Below are positions 44,929-56,149 of a stretch of 64,000 nt of DNA, piece after piece. Position 1 is the first letter of the stretch, and the number at the start of each line of letters is the position of its first letter. The position numbers and the translations under genes are program-made. Under the pieces are notes generated by a model. That model was not told the DNA's origin. It worked only from the letters and a program-made list of their open reading frames with translations, and ran no database searches. Source of the stretch: Beta vulgaris subsp. vulgaris (lineage: Eukaryota; Streptophyta; Magnoliopsida; Caryophyllales; Amaranthaceae). The stretch spans positions 52,156,209 to 52,220,208 of the forward strand of contig NC_079204.1 of assembly GCF_026745355.1 (NCBI RefSeq), read 5' to 3'.

Positions 44929-45190
44929 ATACTTTTTCTGTTTCTTTTCAAAATGCAACATTTTGACTTTTATACTATTCATACATCATTTTATCGTATT
45001 TTTTTACTAATATATAAAAGCACAAATCATCATATGAAATGTGATTGGATTTATTTCAATGGATATTTTCATAATATCAGTTTTTTATAACTTTTACAAA
45101 TGCATAACTGCAGATATTAATGGCCAAGTTGTATGTTGACAAGTGTGAAAATCAAATTGTTGCACTTATTTAGGTACAGAGGTTAATTAG
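44929..45190. mobile_element. Degenerate Stowaway-like MITE
   Basis: The left TACTTTTTCTGTTTC...AATGCAAC and right GTTGCACTTATTTAGGTACAG ends are imperfect inverted repeats, related to the element at 44494-44757. Confidence 0.5.
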
Positions 45191-45554
45191 TATATACTAA
45201 TTAGACTGTACGAGTGGTCATATTGTTATAACTTATAACTATGTGGCTACACGCATAAAAGACAAACTAATTATATTAGACATAAGTATCCCCTTCAATT
45301 TATATAAGTAACCCCTAATAATGATAAATAACCCTAAAAGATTATAAGTAACGTAACCTCTATTATATTATTGATCAGTAACTCCAAAGATAACTAATTC
45401 CAATAAGAGACATAAATAACCCTTACAATTATCAGTATTTGCTACTACAGTATTTAGTAATTCCAGCAATTATAAGTAACCCCTAGTATATTAATTAGTA
45501 ATCTCAAAATACAAAAATTGACAAGTTTATCGTTACACCGTTAATAATAGGTGT
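45191..45554. other. Spacer with AAGTAAC repeats
   Basis: The phrase (AT)AAGTAACC(C/T) with TAAT recurs about six times between 45285 and 45500. No coding content was found. Confidence 0.4.
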
Positions 45555-45562
45555 GATTAACC

Positions 45563-45790
45563 AGAATTTTTTCCTTAAATAATGCAAAAGTGGGTTTTAA
45601 TTCCCAAAATATGCCCAAAAAAACTAAAATAATTTTTTACTCAGAGTAGCGGTTTCCGTGGGTTCAAACAAAAAAAAAGTAATTTTCTCGCGTGCCGTCC
45701 TACGTGGACGGTACGCAGGGAATTTTAGTTTTTTTGGGCATATTTTGGGAATTAAAACCCAATTTTGCATTATCCAAGGAAAAATTTCTG
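45563..45790. mobile_element. Mutator-like MITE with long TIRs
   Basis: 228 bp. The arms are about 70-bp inverted repeats (left TTTTAATTCCCAAAATATGC, right its inverse). GATTAACC is duplicated on both sides (45555-45562 and 45791-45798; 9 bp if the following A is counted). Long TIRs and an 8-9-bp duplication fit Mutator-like elements. Confidence 0.8.
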
Positions 45791-46003
45791 ATTAACCATA
45801 TATAAGACTTTGTTTATACTAATTAGTTTATTGACATTATTTTCTAGCAGCTTTGGGTCTTGTTGACTTTTGTTTTATCTCTATATTCCACCATATTTTT
45901 TTCTCTTTTATTATCTTATTTCTAAATATTGGCATCATCAAAGGCGTTTTATTGAATATTTGTAATTGCTTATTTCTAGATATATGTAATTTCTCTAATT
46001 TTG

Positions 46004-46267
46004 TACTACCTCCGTTTCTTTTTAATTGTTACACTTACACTTTTCACGCATGCCGATGCACTACTTTGAGTCTTTATATCTCTAATTTTGTATTTGTAAA
46101 AAATATAAAAACTACATATTAATAAAATACATACTAATACGAATCTAACAAGATCCCACATGACTATGTTTTTATTCACGTATAAATCACAAATGAGGGT
46201 CAAAGTGCAATTTTTAAATAGTGTAAAATGTCAAAGTGTAACAATTAAAAAGAAACGGATGTAGTAC
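46004..46267. mobile_element. Stowaway-like MITE
   Basis: TACTACCTCCGTTTCTTTTT and the inverse TAAAAAGAAACGGATGTAGTA match, extended by AATTGTTACACTT / AAGTGTAACAATT. Confidence 0.85.
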
Positions 46268-49200
46268 TAGTTAGTGTACTAGTGTGATCCTGATCATTAT
46301 AATAATTAATCATATACTTAGTAAAAATTATAAAAAGTTGGTATATTGAAGTTATTTATTGAGAATAATCTAACATTGTTTTGCATAATATTAGATTTTT
46401 AGTATCTCATAATATAAATTTCGTCAATTTTAGCAATATAAATATGTCAAAGTATTACAAGTATACAGAAAGGAACAAAATATTATGACCATTTTATGAA
46501 GGGGAAGAAATCTTTAACCCCTTAACGAAATTGTTTTGGTTGAATAAGAATTTTCTAAATTATATGGTCAATTAGTATCATAAAGGGACAAAAAACCAGT
46601 TGCTCAAATTGAATGTACTCTGTGTGTTTTGCACTGAAGGAAAACCACAATTTGCTAACATCAGCTAGCGTGGAGTAGCAATGAATTGGTATCTAGATTG
46701 TGTTATTTTCATATAACAAAACCATCATCTAGGCCCCATCTCTAACTTGGATAGGTTGACTTTATTACATTTACGGATTTACCAATAGTATGACATAGCA
46801 TACGAAAATAACCAACACAAATACACACACTACTTATCATTCTGTTCGTTGGTTGGTTACATAAGAGTCTATAAGGAGCCAAAGGAGGGTGCACCACATT
46901 TCCTATAGTTTCATGTTTTCATTTTTTTTATCCATATGAACCACGTATGTAGTACAAAGTACAAAGAAGGGAGGGGAAATTTAATAATGTGATCTATCGT
47001 TTACATCACATCAATTCTTAACCAATAGGCCAGGCCAATATATCCTTGATAGTTTCATATCTTCGTAAAACATGCATCCAAAACCACGATAATGTAAGTG
47101 GGAAGGTGTGTCCTTGTTGTGGCACAAAGTCCTTTGGATTCTCTTCTCAACGACTTTATTATATTTCATTCGTTTTTTTTAATCTACACACTTTTCTTTT
47201 CAATTCGTTTTTTTAATCTACACATTAACAATTTTAATATTTTTGGTAACTTGTCTCGTCTACTTTTTTTTTCCCATCCATGTGATCCACTTTTTAATAT
47301 AATAACCTACTTTATCATTTCACTCTCCATCTTTTTAGTATTTCTTTCTCACTTTTGACTTATTCTTCGATTCTCCCCAAAGTGAAGTGAGTAACTTAAA
47401 AAGAAATAGTGCCAGTATGTCATTCTTGACTAGATTAAAAAATTTAATTTCCTTATTTGGATCTTAAAATTGGTATTAGTAGACTAGATCTAAAAAAAAC
47501 TCTAGTGGGATCAAAACAAAGTTATTGAGATTTTACAGGGTTTACAAAGGATTTTACAAAAAATACCAAATTTTTCTAAGGAAAATTCCCAAAAATTTCA
47601 AAGTCAAGTGGGCCCAATTGACCCTACTATCAAAAGCCAATCTATCGTTGGACCGAAAATCGACTCTCGTACAAGGTTAGATAAGCAAGATAGTATAACT
47701 TTACACCTAGTTTGATCAATTCTTATCCTAATAAGTCTGTTTTATCTTTTTTCTCTAAATAATAATTCATTTTAAATAAAGTCAAACATCAATACAAATA
47801 GGCCGTGATCAAACCAGGTAACTAAATCAGCCAATAAATAACAACGGATTGCTAAACACCTTTATCACCTCGTCTTTTTTTGTAACTTTGCGAAAATTTG
47901 CATTAAGTAAAAATCGAAATTATAACCAAACTTGAAATATAAGGCAAACAAGCATTAAGGCAAGCTTCGCAGGCTCTTACGACTTACATACCCGACTAAG
48001 AAAATCGACATTATTGTTGTTCCAATCCGAATGAATCTTATCTTGGGTGACTTTTGATTGGGTTGGTAATCTGTCTTGTCGAAAAAGACCTAATATGACG
48101 ACAGAGGGTCTGTTGTGATATTAAACCTAAACGATCTTCAAATAGAGATTGCTGCACTTCATCTTGTTGAACCCTTTGTTCACAAGATGATAAAATCCCA
48201 GTGTTTTTTAGTAGAGATTTTTTTCCTCAAATTCTACTGATTAAACTACCAAATAAGCCACATCATTTGGTGACTTCTTACCCTGCTTCAAGGATACTTA
48301 AAGTTTTTCCCGTAAAACTGAAACTCATGTGTGGAGGTCGAAACTTGGCCAAATCAAATTAGGGGTGGGGGGGGGGGGGTTTCTCCCACAAGATGATTTT
48401 TGATATGTGATGACTAATGAAGTTATCACATGAACTTGGGGTGAATTATCTTAATTGAATTTGCCCATTCTTCGTATCTGAAAATCCGACCCTATTATCT
48501 CGAAACCAGAAGATTAAGCCACAACAAACATAATCCTTGTCCTATGTTGAGATATGCTTCTCCTCTTACCCAACAGTCAGACTCCAGAAGATGCTTGAAC
48601 CAAACAATGCCAAACTCCAGGAGCGTCGTCTTCACTATAGATCGCATCTCATAGACCATCCTTCGTCTTAGGAAACGGTGATCCTTCTATTGCCCACCTA
48701 GTACTACTAAACACAACCCTAGCATAATAAAAAAAAAGTGACAAGGATAATTGGATCTGGATACTATTAAACTAAGACTTAAACAGAAAACATAATCGAA
48801 ATAAACTGAAAAAATAATCATCATAACCAAAAACAAACTTCGATGACGAGTCTTTACTGGACGAACTTTACTAGCACTTTTGAAAGGATCCGACCACACC
48901 TAGGCCACTACAACAAGACAACCAGGGCCGACACTCAAGCGACAACGAGGAGAACCACTCGACAACGGGGAAGCAGAAGGGAAAGTCAACGAACACGAAT
49001 AGGGGAGGCGGAAGGGGATACACGTTACGACAATGAATAGGAAGGGGGAGGGCAAAGATGCACTATGATAGGGATAATGAAAACCTATAGGAGGAGGAGG
49101 GCTGTCATCCAAAATTTTCAAATGACAAAAAACAAAATAATTGGAGATCCATGTATGCCTCTTTAGAACATCTGATGAAATGATATTACTAAACTAGCTT

Positions 49201-49989
49201 TAACCTAAACACAACTAAATGCACATACATGAGATGAATACGAAGTCGGACTTGAACAAGAAAACAAAAACTAGACCAGATTAAATAAAATTTAACAAAA
49301 CAAATTTAATGCACGGGATTTTTAGGAGAAATGTAAAACTCGGGCTTTATAACTAGTTATACACGAGATTTATAACTAGTCAAAATGAAGGCCATTTGAA
49401 AATTTGGAATAAACTGGACAAAACTTGTGAAATATTGAATTACCTTTAGAATCAAATTTTCGACACCAAAATATATTTTCGACTAGTTTTATGCTTCTCA
49501 AGGTCCAATCTCATCCATACATTCCTTAGGGACATGGAATATTCGAGGTTTGAGAGTTTTTGGCGAATTGCTATTTTATTAGGTTTGACATTGTTAACTC
49601 GTCAAACAGTCAATTTTTTTTTTGATATATGACCTTTTTGGATTTGAATAAGCCAATTCTTCCAACAAAATAAAAAAAAGGGGGTAAGATTTGTGCTCAA
49701 ATCCCACTTTTTCATGCCAAAATCAGGTTTTGTTAAAATTTGAACTGAAAAGTCATTTTTAGATTACCCTAAATACATCACAAAAAAGAAAAAAAATTAT
49801 GGCCAAACCGCTTCCAAACTCGAGCCCAAAAAAAGTGCCCAAGTCGAAGCTTTTTTGGAGCCCGCCGGACTTGCTTTGATCACCTTTGATTTGATTATAT
49901 TGACTTTTGATATTTGCTTATGTCCTATAATTCCTCTATATTAAAATACTTGCTACACTTTTCTAAAATGAAAATGTCACAATACTTGC
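46268..49989. other. 3.7-kb region without a supported gene
   Basis: Low-complexity T-rich parts (47160-47340) and a G run at 48368-48380. The stretch 47880-49150 begins with a T run on the left and has a more balanced composition. It may be the 3' end of a minus-strand LINE, but no RT or RNase H motif could be read. ORFs at 47098, 48843 and 48900 have no recognisable domains. Confidence 0.35.
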
Positions 49990-50614
49990 TACTCCCTCCG
50001 TTTCTAAATACTCTTTAGTCTTTACACTTTCCTTGATCATTTGTTCCATAATACTCTTTCCAATTCTATTTTTGGACATGACCCACGCACTAATATTTTA
50101 ATCGTTCTACCTTTTAACCAATGGTCCACACTTTCTCTCCTCCAAATTAAATAATACCACTTCTACTACGTACCAATTTTAACCATCAACCCACACTCTC
50201 TCTTCACCATATAAAATAATACTCCCTCCGTCCCATAATATAGTGCCTACTTCATTTTCGGTGGGTCAAACTTTAAAATCTTTGACCAAATATTCTCATT
50301 TGTATATATAAAAAAACATATTCATGTGGGATCTTGTTAGATTCGTCTCAACGTATAGTTTCATAATATCAACTTTTTATATTTTTTATTAATACGGAAT
50401 TGAAGATATTAAAGGCCAAAGTTACATCTTGGAGACCGTGTAAAAAAGAAACAAACACTATATTATGGGACGGAGGGAGTACTATTTTTATTACATACTA
50501 GCTCTTTTTACATCTAACTTTTCAATAAATAAAAATTAATAATCAAACAAAAACTTATCATCTAAAACTATGTGTCCTCGTAAGTGTCAACATTATTTTA
50601 AGACGGGTGGAATA
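49990..50614. mobile_element. Stowaway-like MITE split by a second Stowaway-like MITE
   Basis: The left end TACTCCCTCCGTTTCTAAAT at 49990 pairs with the worn inverse ATTTTAAGACGGGTGGAATA ending at 50614 (with GTGTCAA / TTTACAC inside). The unit at 50220-50481 lies within it. Confidence 0.65.
50220..50481. mobile_element. Stowaway-like MITE (inner)
   Basis: The ends TACTCCCTCCGTCCCATAAT and the perfect inverse ATTATGGGACGGAGGGAGTA. Same subfamily as 34718-35087. 262 bp. Confidence 0.9.
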
Positions 50615-50963
50615 CATCCAATAAGTTATCTACCCAAAACAGATATATCATCCCTCCCCACATTGTTCTTGATAAATGTCATTTGCGCCTCCTTCCTATT
50701 ACAAAATAAAATATCAAAAACATAATAACATGGTGCTAATGCTGGTCCACCAACTAATCTTTAAAAACAAAAAAAATTCAACAATATACACCATAAAAAA
50801 AAAAACACCCAAAAGGAAATTCAAAACTACTTCATTTTTAAAAAAAAAAATCCATAAAACTGAAAAATAAGTAATAGAAGAAAGCGAGTAGCCTAGTACC
50901 ACTAACACATCCTGAAAAAGCTCAACTATAGGAAGTTTCCTCGAAAGTCCCTTCTCCTCACCC

Positions 50964-51098
50964 ATGGCTTCCCTTCTTAACCTCCCTCATCTTCCCTTCA
51001 CTTTCCCACCATCTTCATTTCCAACATTTCCAACTCTCATCATTCTCTCTCCTCAAAAACAAAAACAACAACAACAACAACAACAACAATCAAAATGA
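50964..51098 (+). CDS. Upstream ORF (44 codons) whose stop overlaps the CML start
   Basis: ATGG at 50964 opens a frame of 44 codons. It starts MASLLNLPHLPF, is Pro/Phe-rich in the middle and has eight Gln from a CAA run near the end. Its TGA (51096-51098) shares two bases with the CML ATG (51095-51097), an ATGA overlap. It lies in the CML leader if transcription starts upstream of 50964, which the sequence cannot show. The G at +4 favours initiation. It may regulate translation of the CML gene or be chance. Confidence 0.4.
   Translation: MASLLNLPHLPFTFPPSSFPTFPTLIILSPQKQKQQQQQQQQSK
51066..51089 (+). promoter_or_regulatory. (CAA)8 leader repeat before the CML start codon
   Basis: Eight CAA triplets a few bases upstream of the CML ATG. 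Unstructured CAA repeats in leaders are known, from the tobacco mosaic virus omega leader, to favour translation. The effect here is inference. Confidence 0.5.
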
Positions 51099-51724
51099 AG
51101 CAACTACTCAAATCCCTCCACCCGAAGCAAATATTCCGCCACAACAACAAAAAAACCCCTCTCTCCTCCCACTCCTTAACCAAATCCGAACCTCCTTCCT
51201 TCGGCTCATCCTCTTCCTCCTCCTCCTCCGCCTCTTCCGGGCCGGGACCGGGCCGAACCCGTTCAGAGGACCTATCCGTTCGGCCCGACCCGTGGACGGA
51301 GGAGGCCTTCAAGATGATGGACCTCGACGGCGACGGAAAGATCACACGCGTAGAGCTACACTCTCTCTTCAAGCGCGTGAGAGTAAACGCGCCGTCGTTA
51401 TCGGAGGAAGAGGTGGCGGAGATGATCAAAGATATCGATACGGATGGTGATGGTTGTATCAGCTTAGAGGAGCTGGAAGCCGTTGGATCTGCACTTGATC
51501 CTACGGGTGCAGATGAAGATGATCTTAAGGACGCGTTTGGTTTCTTTGATGTTAATAAAGATGGGAAAATCTCACCGGAGGAGTTACACGCAGGGTTTGT
51601 TGCGTTGGGGGATGAACGGTGCACGTTAGAAGAGTGTAGGCGTATGATAGAAGGTGTGGATAAGAATAAAGATGGTTTTGTTTGTTTTCAGGATTTTAGT
51701 CGTATGATGAGGTTTTCTAGATAA
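51095..51724 (+). CDS. Calmodulin-like calcium-binding protein, CML35/36 type
   Basis: 209 residues in one exon, the length of Arabidopsis CML36. The N-terminus (1-66) is basic, then Ser-rich (SSSSSSSSASSGPGPG), and probably disordered. Four EF-hand loops follow: DLDGDGKITRVE (76-87), DTDGDGCISLEE (115-126), DVNKDGKISPEE (152-163) and DKNKDGFVCFQD (189-200). The first three have canonical 1,3,5,12 ligands. The fourth ends in Asp where Glu is usual, which may lower affinity or change selectivity for magnesium. Such proteins sense cytosolic calcium and bind target proteins; the target is unknown. The start is chosen because the upstream ATG is out of frame. GC-rich codons at the 5' end contrast with the AT-rich surroundings. 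Confidence 0.93.
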   Translation: MKQLLKSLHPKQIFRHNNKKTPLSSHSLTKSEPPSFGSSSSSSSSASSGPGPGRTRSEDLSVRPDPWTEEAFKMMDLDGDGKITRVELHSLFKRVRVNAPSLSEEEVAEMIKDIDTDGDGCISLEELEAVGSALDPTGADEDDLKDAFGFFDVNKDGKISPEELHAGFVALGDERCTLEECRRMIEGVDKNKDGFVCFQDFSRMMRFSR

Positions 51725-52861
51725 TTTTATTTTGGGGAGAAAAACGGATTATTTTTATGATAATGGTAGATTGAATTCGATCTACAACTTTGTTGTGCTA
51801 CCGTACATATTTTGTCCTATGAGAATTGAGCTGAAATGAAAATTATCATCTTTCTTTTTAGCATCAACTTGTAGTAATCATTATTTGATTTAGTATTTAG
51901 TACTATTGTTTAATTTGTAGTGTTTAATTAGGTTTAGTAGTTTAATACTCCAATTTTAGTCCATCTCATCTCAGTTTCAATTATTGATGAAATTTCCAGT
52001 TATATATATGATATATTAGATTTTAAAGCACATCTAAATGTTCCCTTAAAGAAAAAAAAAAAAAGCACATCTAAATGTTGTACTAATATGTAATTGTAGG
52101 ATTTACGTGGTTGTTGAGTTGAGAAATGTATTACATACCTCCTTTAGTCATGATTTGGGTAAGAATTCAGGCCACTCAACCAACTAGGTTGAGTTATTAA
52201 TGTTTGAAATTATCTCTTGGCCAACCCATCAAGGTTTTTTTTTATGGAATTTTTTTTGTTTTATCGGGAGTGTATCATAAGCATGGTACATGATACACAC
52301 AAAACTATTTTTTGACGCATTTGTTCATTTGAAAAAGAACCAGTGAAGTATATAGGAACTTTTTAGGAAGTAGATTCACAGGTAATGGTTTGTTTGATCA
52401 TTCACAGGTAATGGTTTGTTTGATCATAATACAGGAAGTTCTATTCGTTCTACTTTTTGTGAAATAGAGAAAATTGTTTTTTTTTTGTCTATAATTCTAT
52501 GTATGTGACTTCCTATTGAACTATAACTTCTGATCTTGTTCAACCAAATGATATTTGGCACTTATTATAGAATTTCATTTCATGGTGTTTTTATGTCTTT
52601 TGATCGAGGAAGAAAAAAAAGTTGCCTCTAGGCCTCTACGGGTCTACCTAATGAATTATTGTGAATTTGTTACGTGCATCGGTGCATTCCATATTCATTC
52701 ACTATTGTAAAAGGTGCTGGTGATATTTTATCCTTTAGTGTAATATAAGTCCAAATCCACTAGCGACTATCAGCATTTGCCATGCAACTTCCTACATATT
52801 GGATGTGGCCGAATGTCACTATATTCAACTGGATGGCCACTATAATAGAGTATATTGTCAT
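51725..52861. other. 3' flank of the CML gene, no further gene seen
   Basis: AT-rich, presumably including the CML 3' UTR. Contains the short tandem repeat listed at 52374-52428. Confidence 0.4.
52374..52428. repeat. Tandem repeat, 27-bp unit, two copies
   Basis: ATTCACAGGTAATGGTTTGT followed by TTGATCA, directly repeated without mismatches. Confidence 0.9.
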
Positions 52862-53298
52862 TTATTCCCTGCGCTTATTTTAATCTAAGTATATATTTTG
52901 TATTTGTATTTTAATACTATTCATATACATTACGTTGATGATCATTTGTAATTTATATATAATGAAAAATGTTGAGCAGCAGGTGATAGCCTAGTGGTAT
53001 TGGCATTACCTCCGATCCCAGAAGTCAAGGGATCGGGTTTCACCCCCTGCAAGGAGGAATCCCCAATTTCCCCCTTCCTTGCAAGGGACTTCATCTTACT
53101 TTTAAAAAATATTTTTTAAAAATATATATAACGAAAATATTATTGTGTAAGATTTCTAGAAATTCATCTCAACATTTATTTTCAAAAATAACCTAACAAT
53201 TTTTATCAATTGACAATTAGTAATTTTATGGTTAAAGTTATGCAAAGGTAAACTAAAAGTGAAAATAATATAGATTTATAAAAAAATAGAGGTAGTAT
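52862..53298. mobile_element. Degenerate Stowaway-like MITE carrying a SINE
   Basis: The left end TATTCCCTGCGCTTATTTTA and the right end AATAGAGGTAGTA are weak inverted repeats. The middle is occupied by the tRNA-derived sequence at 52974-53125. Confidence 0.45.
52974..53125 (+). mobile_element. tRNA-derived SINE
   Basis: It has an A box (GATAGCCTAGTGGTATTGG) and a B box (GATCGGGTTTCACCCCCTG), then a tRNA-unrelated part with GGAGGAATCCCC / CCTTGCAAGGGAC, and an A/T-rich tail. An imperfect direct repeat ATATATAA(T/C)GAAAA flanks it (about 52955-52967 and 53124-53137). This is the expected structure of a short Pol III retroposon. Confidence 0.7.
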
Positions 53299-53593
53299 AC
53301 TTCTAATAAAGAATTTGATTCTAATTTTCTCAAGTACCAAATGCATAATGAGCAAAATATTTTTTGGATGATAATTCAGCACGAATTCGACCCAAGTAAA
53401 AAATTTGATTCAACTATGAAAAAGGAGATCATGCTCCAACTATGAATAAGAAATTTGACACTAAAGAGAATAGTCGTAATTGGCGAATTCGAACCTTACA
53501 TAAGTTTAACCTGATCCATTATGACCATGAGTTCAACCTAATTATTTGTCTTAATCAACTCGATTTGTCTTGTTTCATAACTACATATAGGAG

Positions 53594-53736
53594 TACCATC
53601 ACATCCTTTTCATATTAGTTGTTACTATGGATTTTCACAATTTTCCATGTACATATTAAATTATTAATGGTTACTATCTTAAAATTAAGTATGTCAAAAA
53701 TTAGAGGTAACAACTAACACCTCATCGAGGGAGGAT
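53594..53736. mobile_element. Short Stowaway-like MITE
   Basis: CATCCTTTTCATATTAGTTG at the left and CAACTAACACCTCATCGAGG at the right are inverted, extended by TTAC / GTAA. About 143 bp. Confidence 0.55.
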
Positions 53737-54447
53737 ATGGAGAATATCAAGTCTCAAAATACTCCAGTATACTTTGAATTCAAACGTTAAAATCGTGGCA
53801 TACAAACCTTATAACTAGGGTAGACTTTGTTAGACGTATTTTCATGATTCGTGTAAGTATGAGTTATGTAAATAGTGTAATAGTCAATATTAAATTTGTG
53901 TAATAGGTTACAACAATATAGTCCTAATAGCAGTAGGAAATCTATCCATAGTGAGAGTGTAAATACGAAATATTATCCTAATTTGTATTATACAAGTCAA
54001 GGGGAGCTATGGTGTCCGCTTTTGAAAAGACTTTTTACCCCTTCATTCAATGAAAATACTTACCTATTAAGATTTTGAGAAGTTCAAAGTAGTTAAAACA
54101 AACTTTCATAAAAATATGTGTAGTGAAAGAAAAAGTTTACAATTGATGAAGAACAAACTAACATAACTAGAGCAGTTTCTAAATCAATTACAAAATCAAA
54201 GACATAAAATTTTAATTTTGCCAAACTTTGAAATGCAATAACAATACCAACATTCATTAACAAAGTAATAGAATTACCAAGAAAACAACTTTTTCATCAA
54301 GTAATTTTTATATTTTGTATTTACATCACATGATATTTCATTAGGACTGATGATGATTGTAAATTACATTCTTCAAAATTATATTTAGGTAAAATTTAAT
54401 AATAATCGCTAAAATAATTTACGCACGCATCGCGTACAAAAAACTAG
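53737..54447. other. Spacer ending in a Helitron 3' terminus
   Basis: ACGCACGCATCGCGTACAAA then AAACTAG|T at 54421-54447 is a Helitron-type 3' end (hairpin, then CTAG before T). I could not find the matching 5' TC start, so the left limit is unknown. No coding content. Confidence 0.5.
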
Positions 54448-54835
54448 TATATTTGATATTCTATCCTGAAACACCAAAATAGTGTAACAATAATTTATTT
54501 GTTTTTCTAGACAGAGAATTTTTGTATTGTTTGAATAAAACAAGGAAGGAGAAAAAAATTTAGTATTTAAACTGTACATTCTGTAATGACTGAAAAGCTG
54601 TATTCATAGAAGAAATGTCCCAAGGGACACGACATTTGTGATAGGATAGAGAGCATTTTCCACGAAACTTCATGTATAATATGTTCCTCTTGGAATGGAA
54701 GGAAGGAGATGTACCTTCAATTTCCTTTCCGTGGAACATGCTGCTTGTTTATCATTTATTGAAACCGGTCTGCCGGTCACCCATGTTTGATTGTCTATGG
54801 TCATTTTTCAAAGCAATCAAAAACTTATCTCGTGA
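54448..54835. other. Spacer, no gene seen
   Basis: AT-rich, with a 60-codon ORF (54672-54854) that has no recognisable feature. Confidence 0.35.
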
Positions 54836-54843
54836 CTTGCTGG

Positions 54844-55722
54844 TAGGGGTGTAAGTGGATTGGACTAGATTGGACTTTGCCAAATCCAAATTCAGTCTAA
54901 AGTTTTTTGGACTCGAGAAATTGAGTCCAAGTCCGATCCACATATTTTTTGAGTCCAGTCCAATCCAGTCCGATAATTTTTTCTTGAGTCCGAATCCAGT
55001 CCCGTCCAGTCCGATTATTATATCTTTTTTTCCGGTTTAGATTCAATGATTCACAACGTTTTTTGAGATACTTGAGCATTTGACATTTGATTCAATTATC
55101 AATATCCACAAATTAGATTGAAAGCTTAAATTAAAATAAAATACTATGAATAAAAAGTTGAATTAGATGCTTACCTTGATCTAAGTTGAGAGGAAGTAGA
55201 GAGACTGAGAATTAATCTGAGGGAGAAATAGAGAATGCGAGAGTCGAGACAGCGAGGTAGAAAGAAAATGAAGAGTAAGAGGAAGTGAGTAGTAAGGACC
55301 GAGGAGTGAAGTGAGATAGAAATAGTCGACTACTAGCCTACTACTGCAGTACTGCTAGTATAATTTACTTATGTAACAAATGGAGCTAACTGCAATAGTC
55401 TGGCGCCAAGTAAAATTGTCTGGCACCAGTTGAAGTATTTAGAGAGAGAAGGTTGAAAACTCCAAAATTTTAAAAATAGTATCAATTTTTTTAATATATA
55501 CATTATATATGTATTAAATATATATTATATATAAAAATATTTTTGGACTGGACTGGACTTATTGGACTCCAAAGAGATGAGTCCAAATCCAGTCCAAAAA
55601 TATTTGGACTCGAAAATTTGAGTCCGAGTCCAGTCCGAAAAATTTTCAGTCCAGTCCAGTCCGACAAGTTTGGACTGGACTGGATTGGACTCTGGACTTT
55701 TCGTAGTCCGCTTACACCCCTA
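54844..55722. mobile_element. Non-autonomous hAT element, perfect 8-bp target duplication
   Basis: 879 bp. The ends TAGGGGTGTAAG and CTTACACCCCTA are perfect TIRs, and CTTGCTGG is duplicated on both sides (54836-54843 and 55723-55730). Dense subterminal GGACTGGACT/AGTCCAGTCC repeats line both arms (54860-55015 and 55540-55710). No transposase. The ORFs listed by translation are products of these repeats. Confidence 0.95.
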
Positions 55723-55784
55723 CTTGCTGGTTTGAATAGTAGGTATTACTTCTTCTTCTTTCATTTTTTTATAATTGTAATATA

Positions 55785-56149
55785 GGCTCCGTTTAGTTTA
55801 GTAAGGCGTAAAATATTTTCAGTCTAAAATAATTTTCATGGAAAACAATTTACAATGGAAACACAATTTCAAAACTAGTTTTTCGTTGTTTGGTTTCATG
55901 TAAGAAAAATAATGAAATGAAAGAAAAATGAAAGGGAAAGGAAGGAGGTAGTGAGAGGAGTGTACAAGAGAGATAAGAAAAATAGTTTTCCATTCATTTT
56001 GAAAGGAAAATGGTTTTCCTTCATTGGGAGAGTAACTTTACCCCAAGGGAAAATTATTTTACACTCTTTTGCGAACCAGACAATGTAAAACTGAAAATAG
56101 AGAAAAACAGTTTTCCGAGAAAACGTTTTATACCCTACCAAACGGAGTC
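55785..56149. mobile_element. Tourist/hAT-type MITE
   Basis: The left end GGCTCCGTTTAGTTTAGTAA and the right end CCTACCAAACGGAGTC are inverted repeats. ATA is present on both sides (55782-55784 and 56150-56152). The inside folds extensively (GGAAAAT / ATTTTCC runs). 365 bp. Confidence 0.7.

Noticed and set aside
47880..49150. Suspected LINE 3' region on the minus strand
   Set aside because: A T run and a balanced composition are suggestive, but no RT, zf-RVT or RNase H motif could be read and no target duplication was found.
51040..51624. 194-codon minus-strand ORF overlapping the CML gene
   Set aside because: Antisense to four clear EF-hand loops, and Ser-rich as expected from the opposite strand of the acidic coding sequence.
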